Shown in pieces: positions 11,516 to 22,203 of a stretch of DNA of 64,000 nt (its first letter is position 1; every line of letters begins with the position of its first letter). Under the pieces are notes generated by a model. It was not told the DNA's origin and made no database searches. It saw nothing but the letters and a program-made list of their open reading frames with translations. Source of the DNA: Ustilaginoidea virens (lineage: Eukaryota > Ascomycota > Sordariomycetes > Hypocreales > Clavicipitaceae); assembly GCF_000687475.1 (NCBI RefSeq), contig NC_057316.1, positions 1,550,001 through 1,614,000 of the forward strand, read 5' to 3'. A program made the position numbers and the translations under genes.

Positions 11516-12157
11516 GCTCGGTGCAAGCCTGTCATTGATCTTTGGTCCGTCGCCGGGGATGCGAGTTCACTGCAGTCGAGACAACGGGCAACAAGCCGAC
11601 GGGATTGAAGAACCACGAAGCTTGGTGTTTCCGCTGTTGGGAGAAGCAGAGGCAGAGGCGGAGGCGGAGTGGGGCCAACGGTGCCAGAAGGCAGGCAGGA
11701 AGGCGCTGGGCGCTGGCACCTGCCCTCCCTTGCACTTACTTGGCTGACGGGGCTCGCTGAACCACGGCTATTCAGCGGGAGGCCGGCGATGCATCCACGT
11801 TGTCGCCGCCGCTTGGCTCGGCAGGACAAACGAAGGGCCTGGCACCTTGTGGCCCATGCGAGACCGGAAGCTGTTTGTCGGCAAAGGGGAGCGCTCTTCA
11901 CAGCGTGCTTGTGCTTTTCTTTCAGTCATTCGTTCGTCTCGCCCATAGAGTATAAAGATAGATGTGAGTTATCCCATGCCGCCTCGCACGAAACCCACAG
12001 TGCAGATTCTGCAGCACAAGCCTAGGAGGGATTCCGTCGTCCTCAGCTGACGCCTTGTTGCAGCATACCCCTTTGCTAGATTGCGTCGGAAAGTCTCTTG
12101 AGAAGTGACAAAGGGAAAAAGAGAGCAACACGGAAGAAAAGAGGAGAAAAACTAATC
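11516..12157. other. Divergent promoter between TTC1-like and HAD genes
   Basis: A 640-bp bidirectional promoter region. TATAAAG at 11951-11957 is on the HAD side, about 200 bp before its ATG. No additional gene seen. Confidence 0.6.
11951..11957 (+). promoter_or_regulatory. Candidate TATA box for HAD gene
   Basis: TATAAAG lies 201 bp upstream of the ATG at 12158, in an otherwise GC-rich region. Position relative to the transcription start is unknown. Confidence 0.4.
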
Positions 12158-13041
12158 ATGGCGCCGAGCACAGAGCAAGTCCACGTTCTTGGTCCAGCTC
12201 GCAACGTCGTTTGCTAACCTTTCCCCCTCAAAGCTTTCCTCCCGTCCGCGCGTGTCTCTTTGACATGGACGGCCTCCTCCTGGACACCGAGGACCTCTAC
12301 ACGCAAAGCGTCAACGCCGTCCTGGCGAGATACGGCCGCCCCCCTTTGCCGTGGTCTGTCAAGTCCAAGCTCCAGGGTCGCCCCGGCCCCCAAGCCAACC
12401 GCATCTTCGCCGAGTGGGCAAAGCTGCCCATCACCATGGACGAGTACACGGCCCAGCTGCACGTCTTCCAGCGGGAGCTGTTCCCCCGCGCGAAGCCGCT
12501 GCCCGGCGCGGCCGCGCTGCTGGCCAACCTGCCCCCCGGGGCCAAGGTCCATGTCGCCCTCGCCACGAGCTCCCACGCCGCAAACTTCCGGCTCAAGACG
12601 GCGCACCTGCACGGCTTCTTCTCCGCATTCCCAGAGCACAGGCGCGTGCTCGGCGACGACGCCCGCCTGCAGCCCGGGCGGGGGAAGCCTCTCCCCGACA
12701 TCTTCCTGCTAGCTCTGCAGACCATCAACGACTCTCTGCCGGCGGGCGAGGAGCCCGTCACGCCTGAGGAATGCCTCGTGTTTGAAGACTCGATCCCGGG
12801 CGTCGAGGCGGGCAGGCGGGCCGGCATGCGCGTCGTATGGGTTCCGCACCCAAAGCTCAAGGAGGAGGTTGCCGGTCGCGAGGACGAGATCCTGGCGGGA
12901 CGGGCTGGCGAGGCGGGAGACGTGGACATGCATCAGGTGGGAGAGGTGGGAGATGGCTGGGCCGAGGAGCTCGCTACCTTGGAATCGTTTTCCTATGAAA
13001 AATACGGCATCGCCGTCCCCGCCAAAGCCACGGCGAACTGA
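12158..13041 (+). CDS. HAD-superfamily phosphatase (GS1/HDHD1-like)
   Basis: A small-molecule phosphatase of the subfamily containing pseudouridine-5'-phosphatase and yeast Gpp-type enzymes; the substrate is unknown. Motif I is LFDMDGLLLDTED (nucleophile D16, acid D18), motif II is ALATSSH, and motif IV is VFEDSIPGVEAGRRAGMRVVWVP. The body frame begins inside conserved sequence (FPPVRACLFDMDG), so an upstream exon is required. The only ATG nearby that works is 12158 (MAPST), and frame is kept only with a GC-AG intron: exon 1 12158..12174, intron 12175..12233 (59 nt, donor gcaagt, branch gctaac, acceptor aag), exon 2 12234..13041; 274 aa. Canonical GT donors at 12179, 12185, 12192, 12206 and 12209 all break the frame. 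The C-terminus has an acidic insertion. Confidence 0.87.
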
Positions 13042-15354
13042 GGGCATTATCTGAGGCATTGGAGAAGAAGCTTTGCCAGGGACATGGAGGGGCGAAGACT
13101 ACACGATGCAGATTAGGTTGAATTTTTTTTTTTTTTGGGGGGGGGGGTTGCGAATACATTGACATGCATGGTACAAAGTCTAAACTCGTGGCCGTCGGCG
13201 ACTTGACGAGCAGATTTCCCTGGAAAGGATTCTGAAGCTGAGTGCTTTTTCTTGCTCGCTTCTTTCTCCGAGTCATGGACTCTTCGGCGACTGACAATGC
13301 AATCAAGGGGGAGTGCATAGATGCACAAGCGCCCAGCCACTTCTTGGCGATATACCCGTTCCGATTCACTGCCGTGGACTGATGCTCTCGGAATCAGAGA
13401 GACCAACGGCGAGTGCTTCACTGGTGGGTGGCACTGGATCCCTTGGTCTGGTCACAGGGACCGGCGTTTCCTAGAACGGCGTTCCTTACTAGGAGGTAGT
13501 CAGGTTTTGCGCTGCCATGCTGGGACGCGGACCGAGTCGGTAGGACTCGCGGCACTCGCTGCACGCTGGCTGCTACGCCCGGAGCTTGCGCGAGCGAGCC
13601 ATGACATTCCAAGCCGCGCCCGAAGCCCAAAGCTTATCCTCTGGAAAGGCCCGCCTTGGCTACCGTGTTACGTATGCACGTTGGGATTCACAAAAGGTTT
13701 CGGGCAACTGAAAAATGACTGCATCGCCGCAATAAGCAGTAAGCAGCAACATCTGCCGACGTGTCTCTGAGATGAACGGCCCACGAGAGAGTGGCCGCTC
13801 GAGCAAATGATGGGGCTCAGCGTCGACTTGGCAAAGTTAAGGTTTTTGCTTCTCACTTCTCAAGCAAAGTGGAACAGCTTAGCAGGCCGGCCGGCGGGGT
13901 CGTTGAGCTCCGAGAAAACGAGAAATAAATGCAATTAATCATCAGGGATCGAGGGGGGGGGGGGGGGAAAGGGGCGGGCGGGTTCAATCCTCAGCCCGGC
14001 AACAGCCGACACGGAGCTTTTCTCTTCCCGGTCAAAAAATAGGTTTAAGTTGAAGGAAACGAACCAACGCCGAGATGCGGCGGGGGTGACTGGATCGCAG
14101 GTGGATACCACCACCAGACGGGAGCGACATGGTGGTGAGGACGATGACGGCGCCGAGTCTGTAGCGGCCTGCCTGTGGGCAGGGAAGGCACGGGGGCTTT
14201 GCAATACGAAGGCGGGTGCGGGTCGCAAATCTCGGAAGCTTGCAGAATGCCGAACTTCCGATGGAGTATGGATGACGGAGTGCTGCGCACAGCCTGGTAC
14301 GGTACGCGGTACGCAGTACGCAAGACGAGGTAGTGAGAGGTAGAAGGTACCTGATAGCAAGTGCTTTGAGCGGCAGCCGATGTGGCGTAACGCCCATGCG
14401 CGCGATGCAATTGCCACCCGTTGAGGAATTTTCTGCTCCTGCTCTGCCTGCCTTGGGATTCTAGCAAGGAATATTTTCTTAGCATCATGGCTACGGCCTT
14501 TTCATTTCTTTTTTTTTTTTTTTCCCCAATCCTTGCAGCTGCAGCCCAACAAGTGCAAGTACGACGTATCCGCAAGTACGACGTATCCGCAAGTTCACCG
14601 GCAAGCCCGTGGCAAGGAGCTGGGGGGTGACGTTGTCATGGGTACCTGGATACTCCCTGCATGAACGCCGAGGTACCTGCAGGCACATGGTGGCGTGTGT
14701 AAGCATTTTTAGCGGTGCCTCTGGAAAGGCTCGTGCTTGGCAGGGGCCGTTGCAATGCCCCCTTCATCAGGGCAGCATGACTCCTCCAAGCCCGCCATTG
14801 GCTGAACGCAGCTCAACGCCAATTCCCCAACGTCCGCCACGCCAACCCTCCTTGACAACCTCGACTAACCCTGACAACCTCGACAACCTTGACAACTTTG
14901 ACAACCCGGACGACCAGGAAGAGGCGAGTTTTGCCGTTTGCGCGCCGTCACTGCCATGTATCTTCCCACGCTGCATGCAGTCGACATGTGGATCGCCAAG
15001 CAACTGCCTGACCTGGCGGTTGATCAGCCGGGCTCGTGTACGAATCGCTGCCCATGCCGGCACCAGGCCGATGCCTTGTTCATATTGGCATAGCCGAGAT
15101 TGGCAATGGCCAGCCCGTCCGTCTGTTCACGACGCCAGCGGTGACAGATGTCTCGGCTTGGAGCAGAGCCGCCATGGAGCATAAAGTCGAGCCGCATCCC
15201 CTGGAAAGCATCCCTTTTTTCCCATCACGATATCAGCTATCAGTAGTCGAGGATAGTCAAACAGCCTGCAGGTTGCTGACTGATTCCCCCCTTTTGCACT
15301 CCATTCCCCGGATTCCCATCACAAATACAAGCAAAAACTGTTTATCCATCCACT
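13042..15354. other. 2.3-kb intergenic region, no gene seen
   Basis: HAD 3' flank and promoter of the flavoprotein gene. It holds adjacent T and G runs at 13122-13147, a G-run near 13953, a T-rich run near 14510, a GTACGACGTATCCGCAA pair (two tandem copies near 14559-14592) and a TGACAACCTCGAC-type minisatellite at about 14858-14910. Short ORFs lack domains. Confidence 0.55.
14858..14912. repeat. Imperfect (GACAACCTY)n minisatellite
   Basis: Six or seven degenerate GACAACC-containing units in the upstream region of the thioredoxin-reductase-like gene. Confidence 0.7.
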
Positions 15355-16748
15355 ATGCGGTTCACTGCTGCTGCGGCTTTCCTCGCATCCACGCTGCCGC
15401 TGGTTGCCCGCGCTGCTCCAGCGCCTGCGCAAAACACACCACAGACTGATTATGATGCCATCATTGTCGGCGGCGGCCCGGCAGGGCTGAGTGCTCTGAG
15501 CGGGTTGGCCCGAGTACGCAGAAAGGTGCTGCTGATAGACTCGGGCGTCTATCGCAACGCCGAGACAAGATACATGCATGATGTTTTGGGGTTCGACGGT
15601 GAGCATCCTCGAGGCGACTCCTTGCCCCTCTTCTTCGATTAAACCCCCCCCCCCCCTTTCCCACCCCAGCTGACCTTTTTTCCACTAACTGGGGATGCTC
15701 GACAGGTGTTAAGCCAGACTATTTCCGCTGGGCGGCTCGGCAGCAACTCTCGCACTACGACACAGTCACCATGACCAACGGCACAGTCTCAAGGATCCAG
15801 CCGCAACAGAACAATGCCTACTTTACCGTCACGAGCAAGGATGCCGCCGGCAAGGAGCAATCCTTGACGGCCAAGAAGATCATCCTCGGCACGGGAATCC
15901 GGGACCTAATCCCCGACACGCCCGGGTTGCGCGAGAATTGGGCCCAGGGCATCTTCTGGTGCCTGTGGTGTGATGGCCACGAGCACGCCGACCAAGCTCT
16001 CGGCATCATCGGCCCGCTGACCGACGTCATGGGCGACGTGCGCAACGCCCTCACCCTGAACAAGGACATGGTCGTCCTGGCCAACGGCACCGACACGGCG
16101 GCCAGCCGCGACGCCCTCGACAAGGCAAACCCCGGATGGCAAAAGTTCCTCCAACTGCACAACATCAAGGTTGAGAACCGAGTCATCAAGTCCATCGAGG
16201 TGCTGGAGAAGGACAACGGGACCTCCAGCAACGCCAGGCTGCCCTCGCAGCCCGAGCACTACCTCTTCCGCGTCAACTTTGACAGCGGCGAGCCTCTGCT
16301 CCGCAACGCGTTCCTGACGAGCTTCCCCAACGAGCAGTACTCGACGCTCGGGCAGGACCTCGGGGTGCAGATGGTCAGCGGCAGGCTCGCGGTGGATTCC
16401 ACCAAGGGCTTGATGACGAGCGTTCCGGGGGTGTACGCTGTGGGGGACTGCAACTCGGACGGGGTGACCAACGTCCCGCACGCGCTGTTTAGCGGCAAGC
16501 GGGCTGCGGTGTATCTGCACGGTAAGAGCTGTCGGCGCGAGTTTTGTCGGGGGGAGCACGTTCTCTTTTTTTTTTTCTTTTTGCTGACTGCGTGTTCAAC
16601 AGCCCAGCTGGCGCGGGAAACCGCCTACGCGGAGACTGGCGAGGTGGCGCGACGAAGCATCCACAAGGAAGCACGCTGGCTGTGGGACTTTATGAACCCG
16701 CAGCACGACATGTTGAACGGCGGGCGCTTCAACCAGTATGGCCAGTGA
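15355..16748 (+). CDS. Secreted thioredoxin-reductase-like FAD/NAD(P) oxidoreductase
   Basis: A flavoprotein of the TrxR/GliT-like fold. Exons are 15355..15598, 15706..16521 and 16603..16748 (401 aa; canonical GT-AG introns, branch cactaac in the first). Residues 1-20 form a signal peptide (MRFTAAAAFLASTLPLVARA). The FAD Rossmann motif is VGGGPAGLSAL (38-48). The redox dithiol C167-L-W-C170 is followed by DGHE, the arrangement of the thioredoxin-reductase-like dithiol oxidases (GliT, HlmI type). The C-terminal FAD motif is GVYAVGDCNSDG (323-334). The NADPH-binding loop (GIIGPLTDVMGD) departs from GxGxxA, so NADPH use may be weak. There is no epidithiodiketopiperazine cluster around it. Most relatives are cytosolic, so the secretory leader is notable. 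Confidence 0.88.
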
Positions 16749-17232
16749 TGATGTGATGAGTTGGTGGGGGGGGGGCAAAGTACGGGAGACACGTAATGAA
16801 TCGTGGAGAGGTAAAAGTACGCAAGCGGCGCATGTTGTGTTAATATTGTAATGTACATTGGACGGGTGGTCGGCTCATTTTCGCTGGACTTGGGTGAAGG
16901 CAGGGAAGTACGGGTTCGATGGATGCCATCGTGTTGAGCATGTGGTTGAAAATAAAAGTAGACATGAGCATCTCGGCCACGACAGTTATAAGTGGTTGAA
17001 ACAAAAGTAAATAGACATGATCATCATCACTTTCTCGCCTACCGACTGAGTCGTACAGGTGCTCCAGCAGACGTACACAAACGTCAATCATCACCATCTC
17101 GACCACCGGTCATACCGCCACTTGAAAACACAACGGCATCATCTGCATCACAGCTAACGGACAGCATCACAGCCCACGCGCTCGCTCGGGAAATCGCAAA
17201 GCATCATGCCCACCCATCACCCGCCCCCAGCC
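16749..17232. other. Convergent spacer
   Basis: Between the flavoprotein gene (+) and the glycine-zipper gene (-). It has several ATCATC and CATCACC stretches but no gene. Confidence 0.6.
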
Positions 17233-17274
17233 CCTAGTCCTAGTCCTAGTCCTAGTCCTAGTCCTAGTCCTAGT
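17233..17274. repeat. Seven perfect CCTAGT hexamers at the 3' end of a gene
   Basis: On the minus strand this reads (GAC TAG)n directly after the Ser/Asp tail (GAC TCG GAC) of the glycine-zipper protein, so each unit contains an in-frame stop. It is not the fungal telomere repeat (TTAGGG). Confidence 0.9.
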
Positions 17275-17773
17275 CCGAGTCGGAGCTGGAGCTGGAGCTG
17301 GACCCCAGCCCCCGCGCCCCGTGCTTCTTCTTCTTGTCCTTCTTCTTCTTCTTCTTCTTGTCGAGGGCGTGCTCGAGGACGTTGGCGCCAATGGCCCCCG
17401 CGATGGCGGCGCCAGCGGTGCCTAGGAACCCCCCGCCGGCCTTGTGGGCAGCCCAGGCGGCGCCGCCGCCGCCGACGAGGGTGGCGCCGAGGCCGCGCTC
17501 GCCGTCGGGGCCGCCGGGGGGGCGGAGCCGGGGTGCGGCGCGGAGCCGGCGTACTCGTGGGCGGAGCCGGCGCGGGGGTCGTGCTGGGGCGCGTGCTGGT
17601 GCTGTTGCTGGTGCTGGTGCTGGTGCTGGGGGTGCCCGTACGTGGGCTGCTGGGGCGGGTACCCCTGCTGGTGCTGCTGGTACGGCTGGTGCTGCTGGTG
17701 CTGCTGGTGCTGCTGGTGCTGCTGGTGCTGCTGGTACGGCTGGTGCTGCGGTTGCTCCTGGTACGGCTGGTAC

Positions 17774-17808
<35 letters not shown>

Positions 17809-17895
17809 ATGGTACGGCTGGCCCGGCTGGGCGTGCTGGCCCTGGGCGTACGTGGGCTGCGAGGGATACCCCCCGTAGTACTCTTGGTTGGACAT
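17270..17895 (-). pseudogene. Gln/His-rich glycine-zipper protein, interrupted by a one-base frameshift
   Basis: A fungal low-complexity protein with a C-terminal glycine-zipper (2TM-like) segment; function unknown. Start ATG 17895 gives MSNQEYYGGYPSQPTYAQGQ. A long Q/H/P/Y domain follows (many QQH and QPYQ units). The frame runs to 17422, but the conserved half (ERGLGATLVGGG, then HKAGGGFLGTAGAAIAGAIGANVLEHAL, then a K-rich stretch and an S/D tail) is in another frame. The switch is explained by the C7 tract (17516-17522): one more C would join both halves into about 208 aa ending at 17270-17272. No intron fits in phase. Either an assembly homopolymer error or a real lesion is possible. Codon use is uniform on both sides. 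Confidence 0.75.
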
Positions 17896-17953
17896 GGCGT
17901 GCAGCGCTTGGGTGGAGGCCAGCCGCGGCAACAGGCAGAGCGAGGGCGCACGC

Positions 17954-17966
17954 CCTTTTATATATA
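17954..17966 (-). promoter_or_regulatory. TATA box of the glycine-zipper gene
   Basis: On the minus strand TATATATAAAAGG lies about 60 bp upstream of the ATG at 17895, a good position for a core promoter with a short leader. Confidence 0.5.
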
Positions 17967-18716
17967 CATTCCCCCCTCCCCCCCCCCTTCTCTTCTGGCC
18001 CGACTTGGACGCCGGCGCGACTGGTCGGGGGCGTCCAAGTGTCATCAAGTCAAGGCAAGGCAGGCAGGCAAGTCAAGCTGGCTGGCCCTGGCCGAGGCGC
18101 AGCCGGCGGGGGAAGGCGCTGCGCCACCCCACGGGGCATCTGGTGCATCCCTGCGTTGGGCGGGTGCTACGCCACGGCACACAAAGGGCAGTGCTCTGTC
18201 GTCACGGTACGGAGTACATCTGTGTGTACATTTATTTATAAAGGCTGCTCGGTCGCCGCTTGAAATGCAAGCGTGCATGCAGAAAGGCTGCTCCGTCGTC
18301 GGCTGGGCATTTACACACGCATGCGTGCGTGCGTGCGTGAATTGGGTCGTCGCTGGTGTTGAGCCGGGCGTGGCGCAGCTCTTCCGTAGCCGGTGGCACG
18401 CAGCACAAGTGGCGGCGGCGCAGGTGCCACCAGCTGGCGTCGACTCCGAGACTCAAAGCCATCGTTGACCTGACCTGACCTGACCTGACTGCAACCAAAC
18501 CAACAGCAACGGCAAAGTCTTCCGTCACGTCATGTTTTCAGAAGCCGTCGTGACGCGGCACAAATGTCGCCGCGGAACGGCGGGCTGCCAGACTGTCGGG
18601 ATCGCATCCAAGCCTTGTCAATATCAACACCGCCCAACGCAAGCAAGCGCCCGAGACTGCAAACACATGGCCGCAGGCAGCATGATCCCGTGCCTTGCAG
18701 AACCTCGTCCGTCAAA

Positions 18717-18757
18717 CCAGTCAACCGTCGACCGTCAACCGTCAACCGTCAACCGTC
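18717..18757. repeat. (CCGTCAA)n minisatellite
   Basis: Five near-perfect heptamers just beyond the stop codon of the JEN transporter gene. Confidence 0.8.
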
Positions 18758-18763
18758 CCCCCG

Positions 18764-20717
18764 TCACCGGACTGAAAACCCCCCCTTTTCTTCCTCCTCC
18801 GTCTCCGCCTTGTCGTCGGCCCTCGCCCCCCCCGCCACCCTGGCGACGGCGTCGTCGCCCACCGCCGCCCGCGCGTCCGCGTCGTGGCCGACGTCGAACC
18901 GGCGCCGCAGGTGCTCCGGCCCCAGCAGCGTCAGCGCCAGCGTGTAGGCGTACACGCACGCCATGAAGCACGCAATCACCTTGCCGTAGTCGTAGCGATG
19001 GGCCCCCCCGGCCGTCGTCGGGCTCAGCGGGAAACGCTCCCCCAGGCGCGCCTCGATGGTCGACGACGCCGACGACACCAGGTTGCCGAGCTGGTAGGCG
19101 GTGCCGACGACAAAGGTGCGGAAGGCGCCGGGCGACAGCTCCATCAGGTGGATGGGGATGACGCCCCAGGCGCCCTGCACGCAAAACTGCTCCCAGAAGG
19201 CGGCGGCGATGACGGCGCGGCTGGAGACGAAGCCGTAGGGGTAGAGCAGCGCGCCGCCGACCACGCAGCAGGCCACGATGCTGAGCCGGCGGCCCACCGA
19301 CTGGCTGCAGAAGCCGACGACGGACCCGCCCGCCATGGCGCCCAGGTTGGCCACCACCTGCGTCACCGTCACGCCGTCCTTGCCGAAGCCCAGCTGGTTC
19401 TGCAGCATGGTGGGGTACAGGTCCTGCGACCCGTGGCTCATGAAGTTGAAGCCGGCCATGAGCAGCACCAGGTACGTCAGCAGCAGCCAGTGGCGCCTGA
19501 GGGCCACCTTGCCCTCGCTGAGGAAGACGGAGCTGGCCGACCGGCCCGCCGAGCCGGCCTCTTTGCGCAGCCGCTGGCGCTCCCGGAACACGCGCGTCTC
19601 GGGGAGGACCAGCCGGACGGCGATGAAGAGCACGGGCGGGCAGGCGGCGAACCAGTACAGCGGGCGCCAGCCGTGCGACGTGGTGTCGACGAGGCCGCGC
19701 GCAAAGGCGGTGCAGAGCAGGTAGCCAAAGGCGTACTGAGAGAAAAGGTTCTTCTTGTCAGCAGGAGAGGGGCATGGCCATGACAAAAAAAAAAAAAAAA
19801 GAAAAAAAAAAGAAAAGGTTAAAAGGGGGTGCCGTGTCTTGTTTGCTTACGCCTTGCTGGAGGAGACCGCTCATGAGGCCACGGGCTTCCTCTGGCAAAT
19901 CCTCCAGAGCCGTGGCGGCCACGTTGCCGTACAGGCCGCCCATGGCCACGCCAAAGAGCGCGCGGCACGCGAGAAACTGCCCGTAGGTCTGGCAGAAGCC
20001 GGTTCCCTGTGGGTGCGCGGGATCAGCGGTTGGTCAACAGTCGGCAGTCGGCAGTCGCCGGACGGTGGTCGGGCGGTCCAGCCCGAGAACGAGTTCTTTC
20101 GTCTGGCATCTCGGGCCCGACGCGCAAGACGTGTGCTTACCAGCTCCAACACGATAAACAGCAGGTTGTTGACGATAAACGGCCACCGGCGGCCGTAGCG
20201 ATCGCTAGCAATGCCAAACAGAATGGACCCGACCGAGCGAAACATGAGCACCAGCGTGATCCCCCACGTGATGTCGGTTGGCGTTTTGCCAAAGTCCTTG
20301 GCGAGATCGCCGACGGTCAGGGAGACGGTGAAGAAGTCAAAGGCATCCCACGTCTGCAGGCACGCAAGGGGCAAGGGCGTCAGCAGCCGATCCCATCCGA
20401 TCCGATCAATGCCCCTCGCGACAAGGGAAAGAGAAGAGCGAGCGCAGCGAGCGCAAGTAAGACGGGAACAAGGGAGGGGGGGAGGGGGGGGGGGGGGGCC
20501 GGCGCAGGCGCAGGCGCACAATCACACGCAGACTCACCCAGGCGAAAAACGACAGGGCGAAAAAGGCCCACTGCTGGCCGTTGAGCATGCGCAGCAGCCT
20601 CCACGGGTTCGGGACCGGCAGCATGGGCGGCTTGAGGGTGGTCAGGCGCGTGGCCAGGTACCGGCGCGGCGACATGCCGTCGTGGGGGGCAGCGGACTCG
20701 GCGGCCTCGTCGTCCAT
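18764..20717 (-). CDS. JEN-family monocarboxylate/dicarboxylate-proton symporter
   Basis: A plasma-membrane MFS permease for lactate, pyruvate or dicarboxylates (Jen1/Jen2 family). Four exons: 20538..20717, 20141..20353, 19851..20006 and 18764..19735 (506 aa), all canonical GT-AG and all in phase 0. The JEN signature NxxS/THxS/TQDxxxT is present as NFMSHGSQDLYPT (residues 280-292). The N-terminal half has TWDAFDFFTVSLTVGDLAKDF and the loop motif ASDRYGRRWPF; PLYWFAACPP follows TM6. The acidic C-terminal tail (AETEEEEKGG) is cytosolic. In yeast such permeases are glucose-repressed; here the 2.3-kb upstream region is unusually long, but I cannot demonstrate Cre1 control by eye. Intron 3 carries a long poly-pyrimidine stretch. 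Confidence 0.92.
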
Positions 20718-20753
20718 TGGAGGGCTTTGCGACGGCGCTGGCTGCTGGCTGGC

Positions 20754-20812
20754 TTTCTTGCTTTCTTGCTTTCTTGCTTTCCTGCTTTCTTGCTTTCTTG
20801 CTTGCTTGCCTC
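20754..20812. repeat. (CTTTCTTG)n minisatellite
   Basis: Seven or so octamers with minor variation (one CCTG), about 40 bp upstream of the JEN start codon on the transcript's 5' side. Confidence 0.85.
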
Positions 20813-21389
20813 GTCTGGCGTGGGTTGCGGGTTAAGCGGGCTGGGTCGGGCCGGGTCGGGCGCCAGACGGAGGACACGGCGCAGGATGGCCTTGAAGAGG
20901 GGTTACCAAGGCAAGAGGAGAGGAGAGGGCACAAGAAGGGTGGTGGTGTGTCGCGCAGCACAGCAGACCGGTCGGCCAGGGCATGGCTGCGTAGATATAC
21001 GGCACACTGGGGGGCCGAGACTATAATAAGCCCTGGGTTGGCTGCGTCGATGGCGCCAATGCTGCTTATGTTGCCATGTGTCAATGTTGCGTGGACGCCG
21101 GCAGGTCTGGTGTGTGTGTGTGACAAAGTAAGCGCTTGCGCTGGGGTGACGAGGAGCCGGCACCGGCCAGCCAGCCAGGCGTCGGGCGGGCAGTCGTCAG
21201 TCGCCAGTCGTCAGTCGTCCGGCTCGGCTGCAGCTGGCGGCGCGCCATAGGCTCCGCCAGCAGGCCGGGGGGCAATAGCGCACGTTGTGGCTGGGCCACC
21301 GCGAGCCCCGCCCCTGGCAAAACAACAAAAAAAAGGGAAAAACGCTGGGGATTCGTCAACAAGCCCAGCCAGGCAGGCCCGCGCAGCAT

Positions 21390-21421
21390 TATGCCATGCC
21401 ATGCCATGCCATGCCATGCCG
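21390..21421. repeat. (ATGCC)n array
   Basis: Six ATGCC pentamers followed by GCACC pentamers, in the JEN upstream region. Confidence 0.85.
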
Positions 21422-21864
21422 CACCGCACCGCATTGCATAATTTCGCTTCGCATCACGTCTGCTCTGCCGCCGCCGCTGCCTTGCTTCGCGCGCCCAGAG
21501 CAGCCGGGCAACGTCTGGACCAGACGTTGTCTTCCCATGGCGGCTGGCCGGCAGCGCCGCGTACATATCGCCCGCGCCACGCGCCATGCAATCTCGGCAA
21601 TCTTGTGCCGGGGCCCCACCGCATTTGGCTAGTTTGGCTTTGCCCCACCACCGCCTGCTTTACTTTTACGTTGCGTCTTTCAAATAGTGCGGAAGTACTC
21701 CGTATATTTTTGTTTTGTGCGAGGGCACCCACCCCCCTCGTCCGACGAGACGCCGAGCCAAGCCGTCGACGGCTCGCGAGAGAGCCCTCTCGCGGTCTAT
21801 GGAAAGCCCGGTGCGAGGAAGGGGGACCCCCTCTCTGCCTTTATGCGGAGCCGATGAGGGCGCG

Positions 21865-21888
21865 ATGATGATGCTGATGCTGATGCTG

Positions 21889-21929
<41 letters not shown>
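21865..21929. repeat. (GATGCT)n(GCT)n microsatellite
   Basis: Hexamers resolve into a pure GCT run of about 14 units. The minus strand would read poly-Gln but there is no supported gene. Confidence 0.85.
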
Positions 21930-21930
<1 letters not shown>

Positions 21931-22182
21931 ACCGCCGGGCCGAGCGAGAGCCCCATTGGCTCCTGGTGCGCCTGCCGCCGTCGCGTTTGCCTCCGCGCCA
22001 ATGGCCACCTGACGCCGCGCTCGCTCAAGCCGACGCGGCAAGGGCGTCCGTCGCTTCGCTCGGCCACCTCAACCCCCCACAACCGTGGAGCTGGCCGCCC
22101 CGCTTGCCGGCTGTCAGACTGCGCTGAGCCGTCGCATTGTGTGTGCATATTTATATTCATCTGCGAGACAAGTTCCGAGCCG

Positions 22183-22203
22183 CCCCCCCCCCCCCCCCCC
22201 CCC
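22183..22203. repeat. C21 mononucleotide tract
   Basis: Uninterrupted C-run in intergenic DNA. Confidence 0.9.

Larger units (their letters stand above)
17896..18763. other. Promoter of glycine-zipper gene / JEN 3' flank
   Basis: 870 bp with no gene. Contains C-runs at 17970-17989, TACGGAGTAC at 18208-18217, a TGACC pentamer array at about 18467-18489 and a CGTCAAC-type heptamer array at about 18717-18757. Confidence 0.6.

Noticed and set aside
17233..17274. CCTAGT array as an interstitial telomere
   Set aside because: The unit is not TTAGGG/CCCTAA and it is phased with the adjoining coding repeat.
17206..18468. 420-aa plus-strand ORF rich in Leu/Val/Arg
   Set aside because: Antisense of the Gln/His repeat domain; a repeat artefact.
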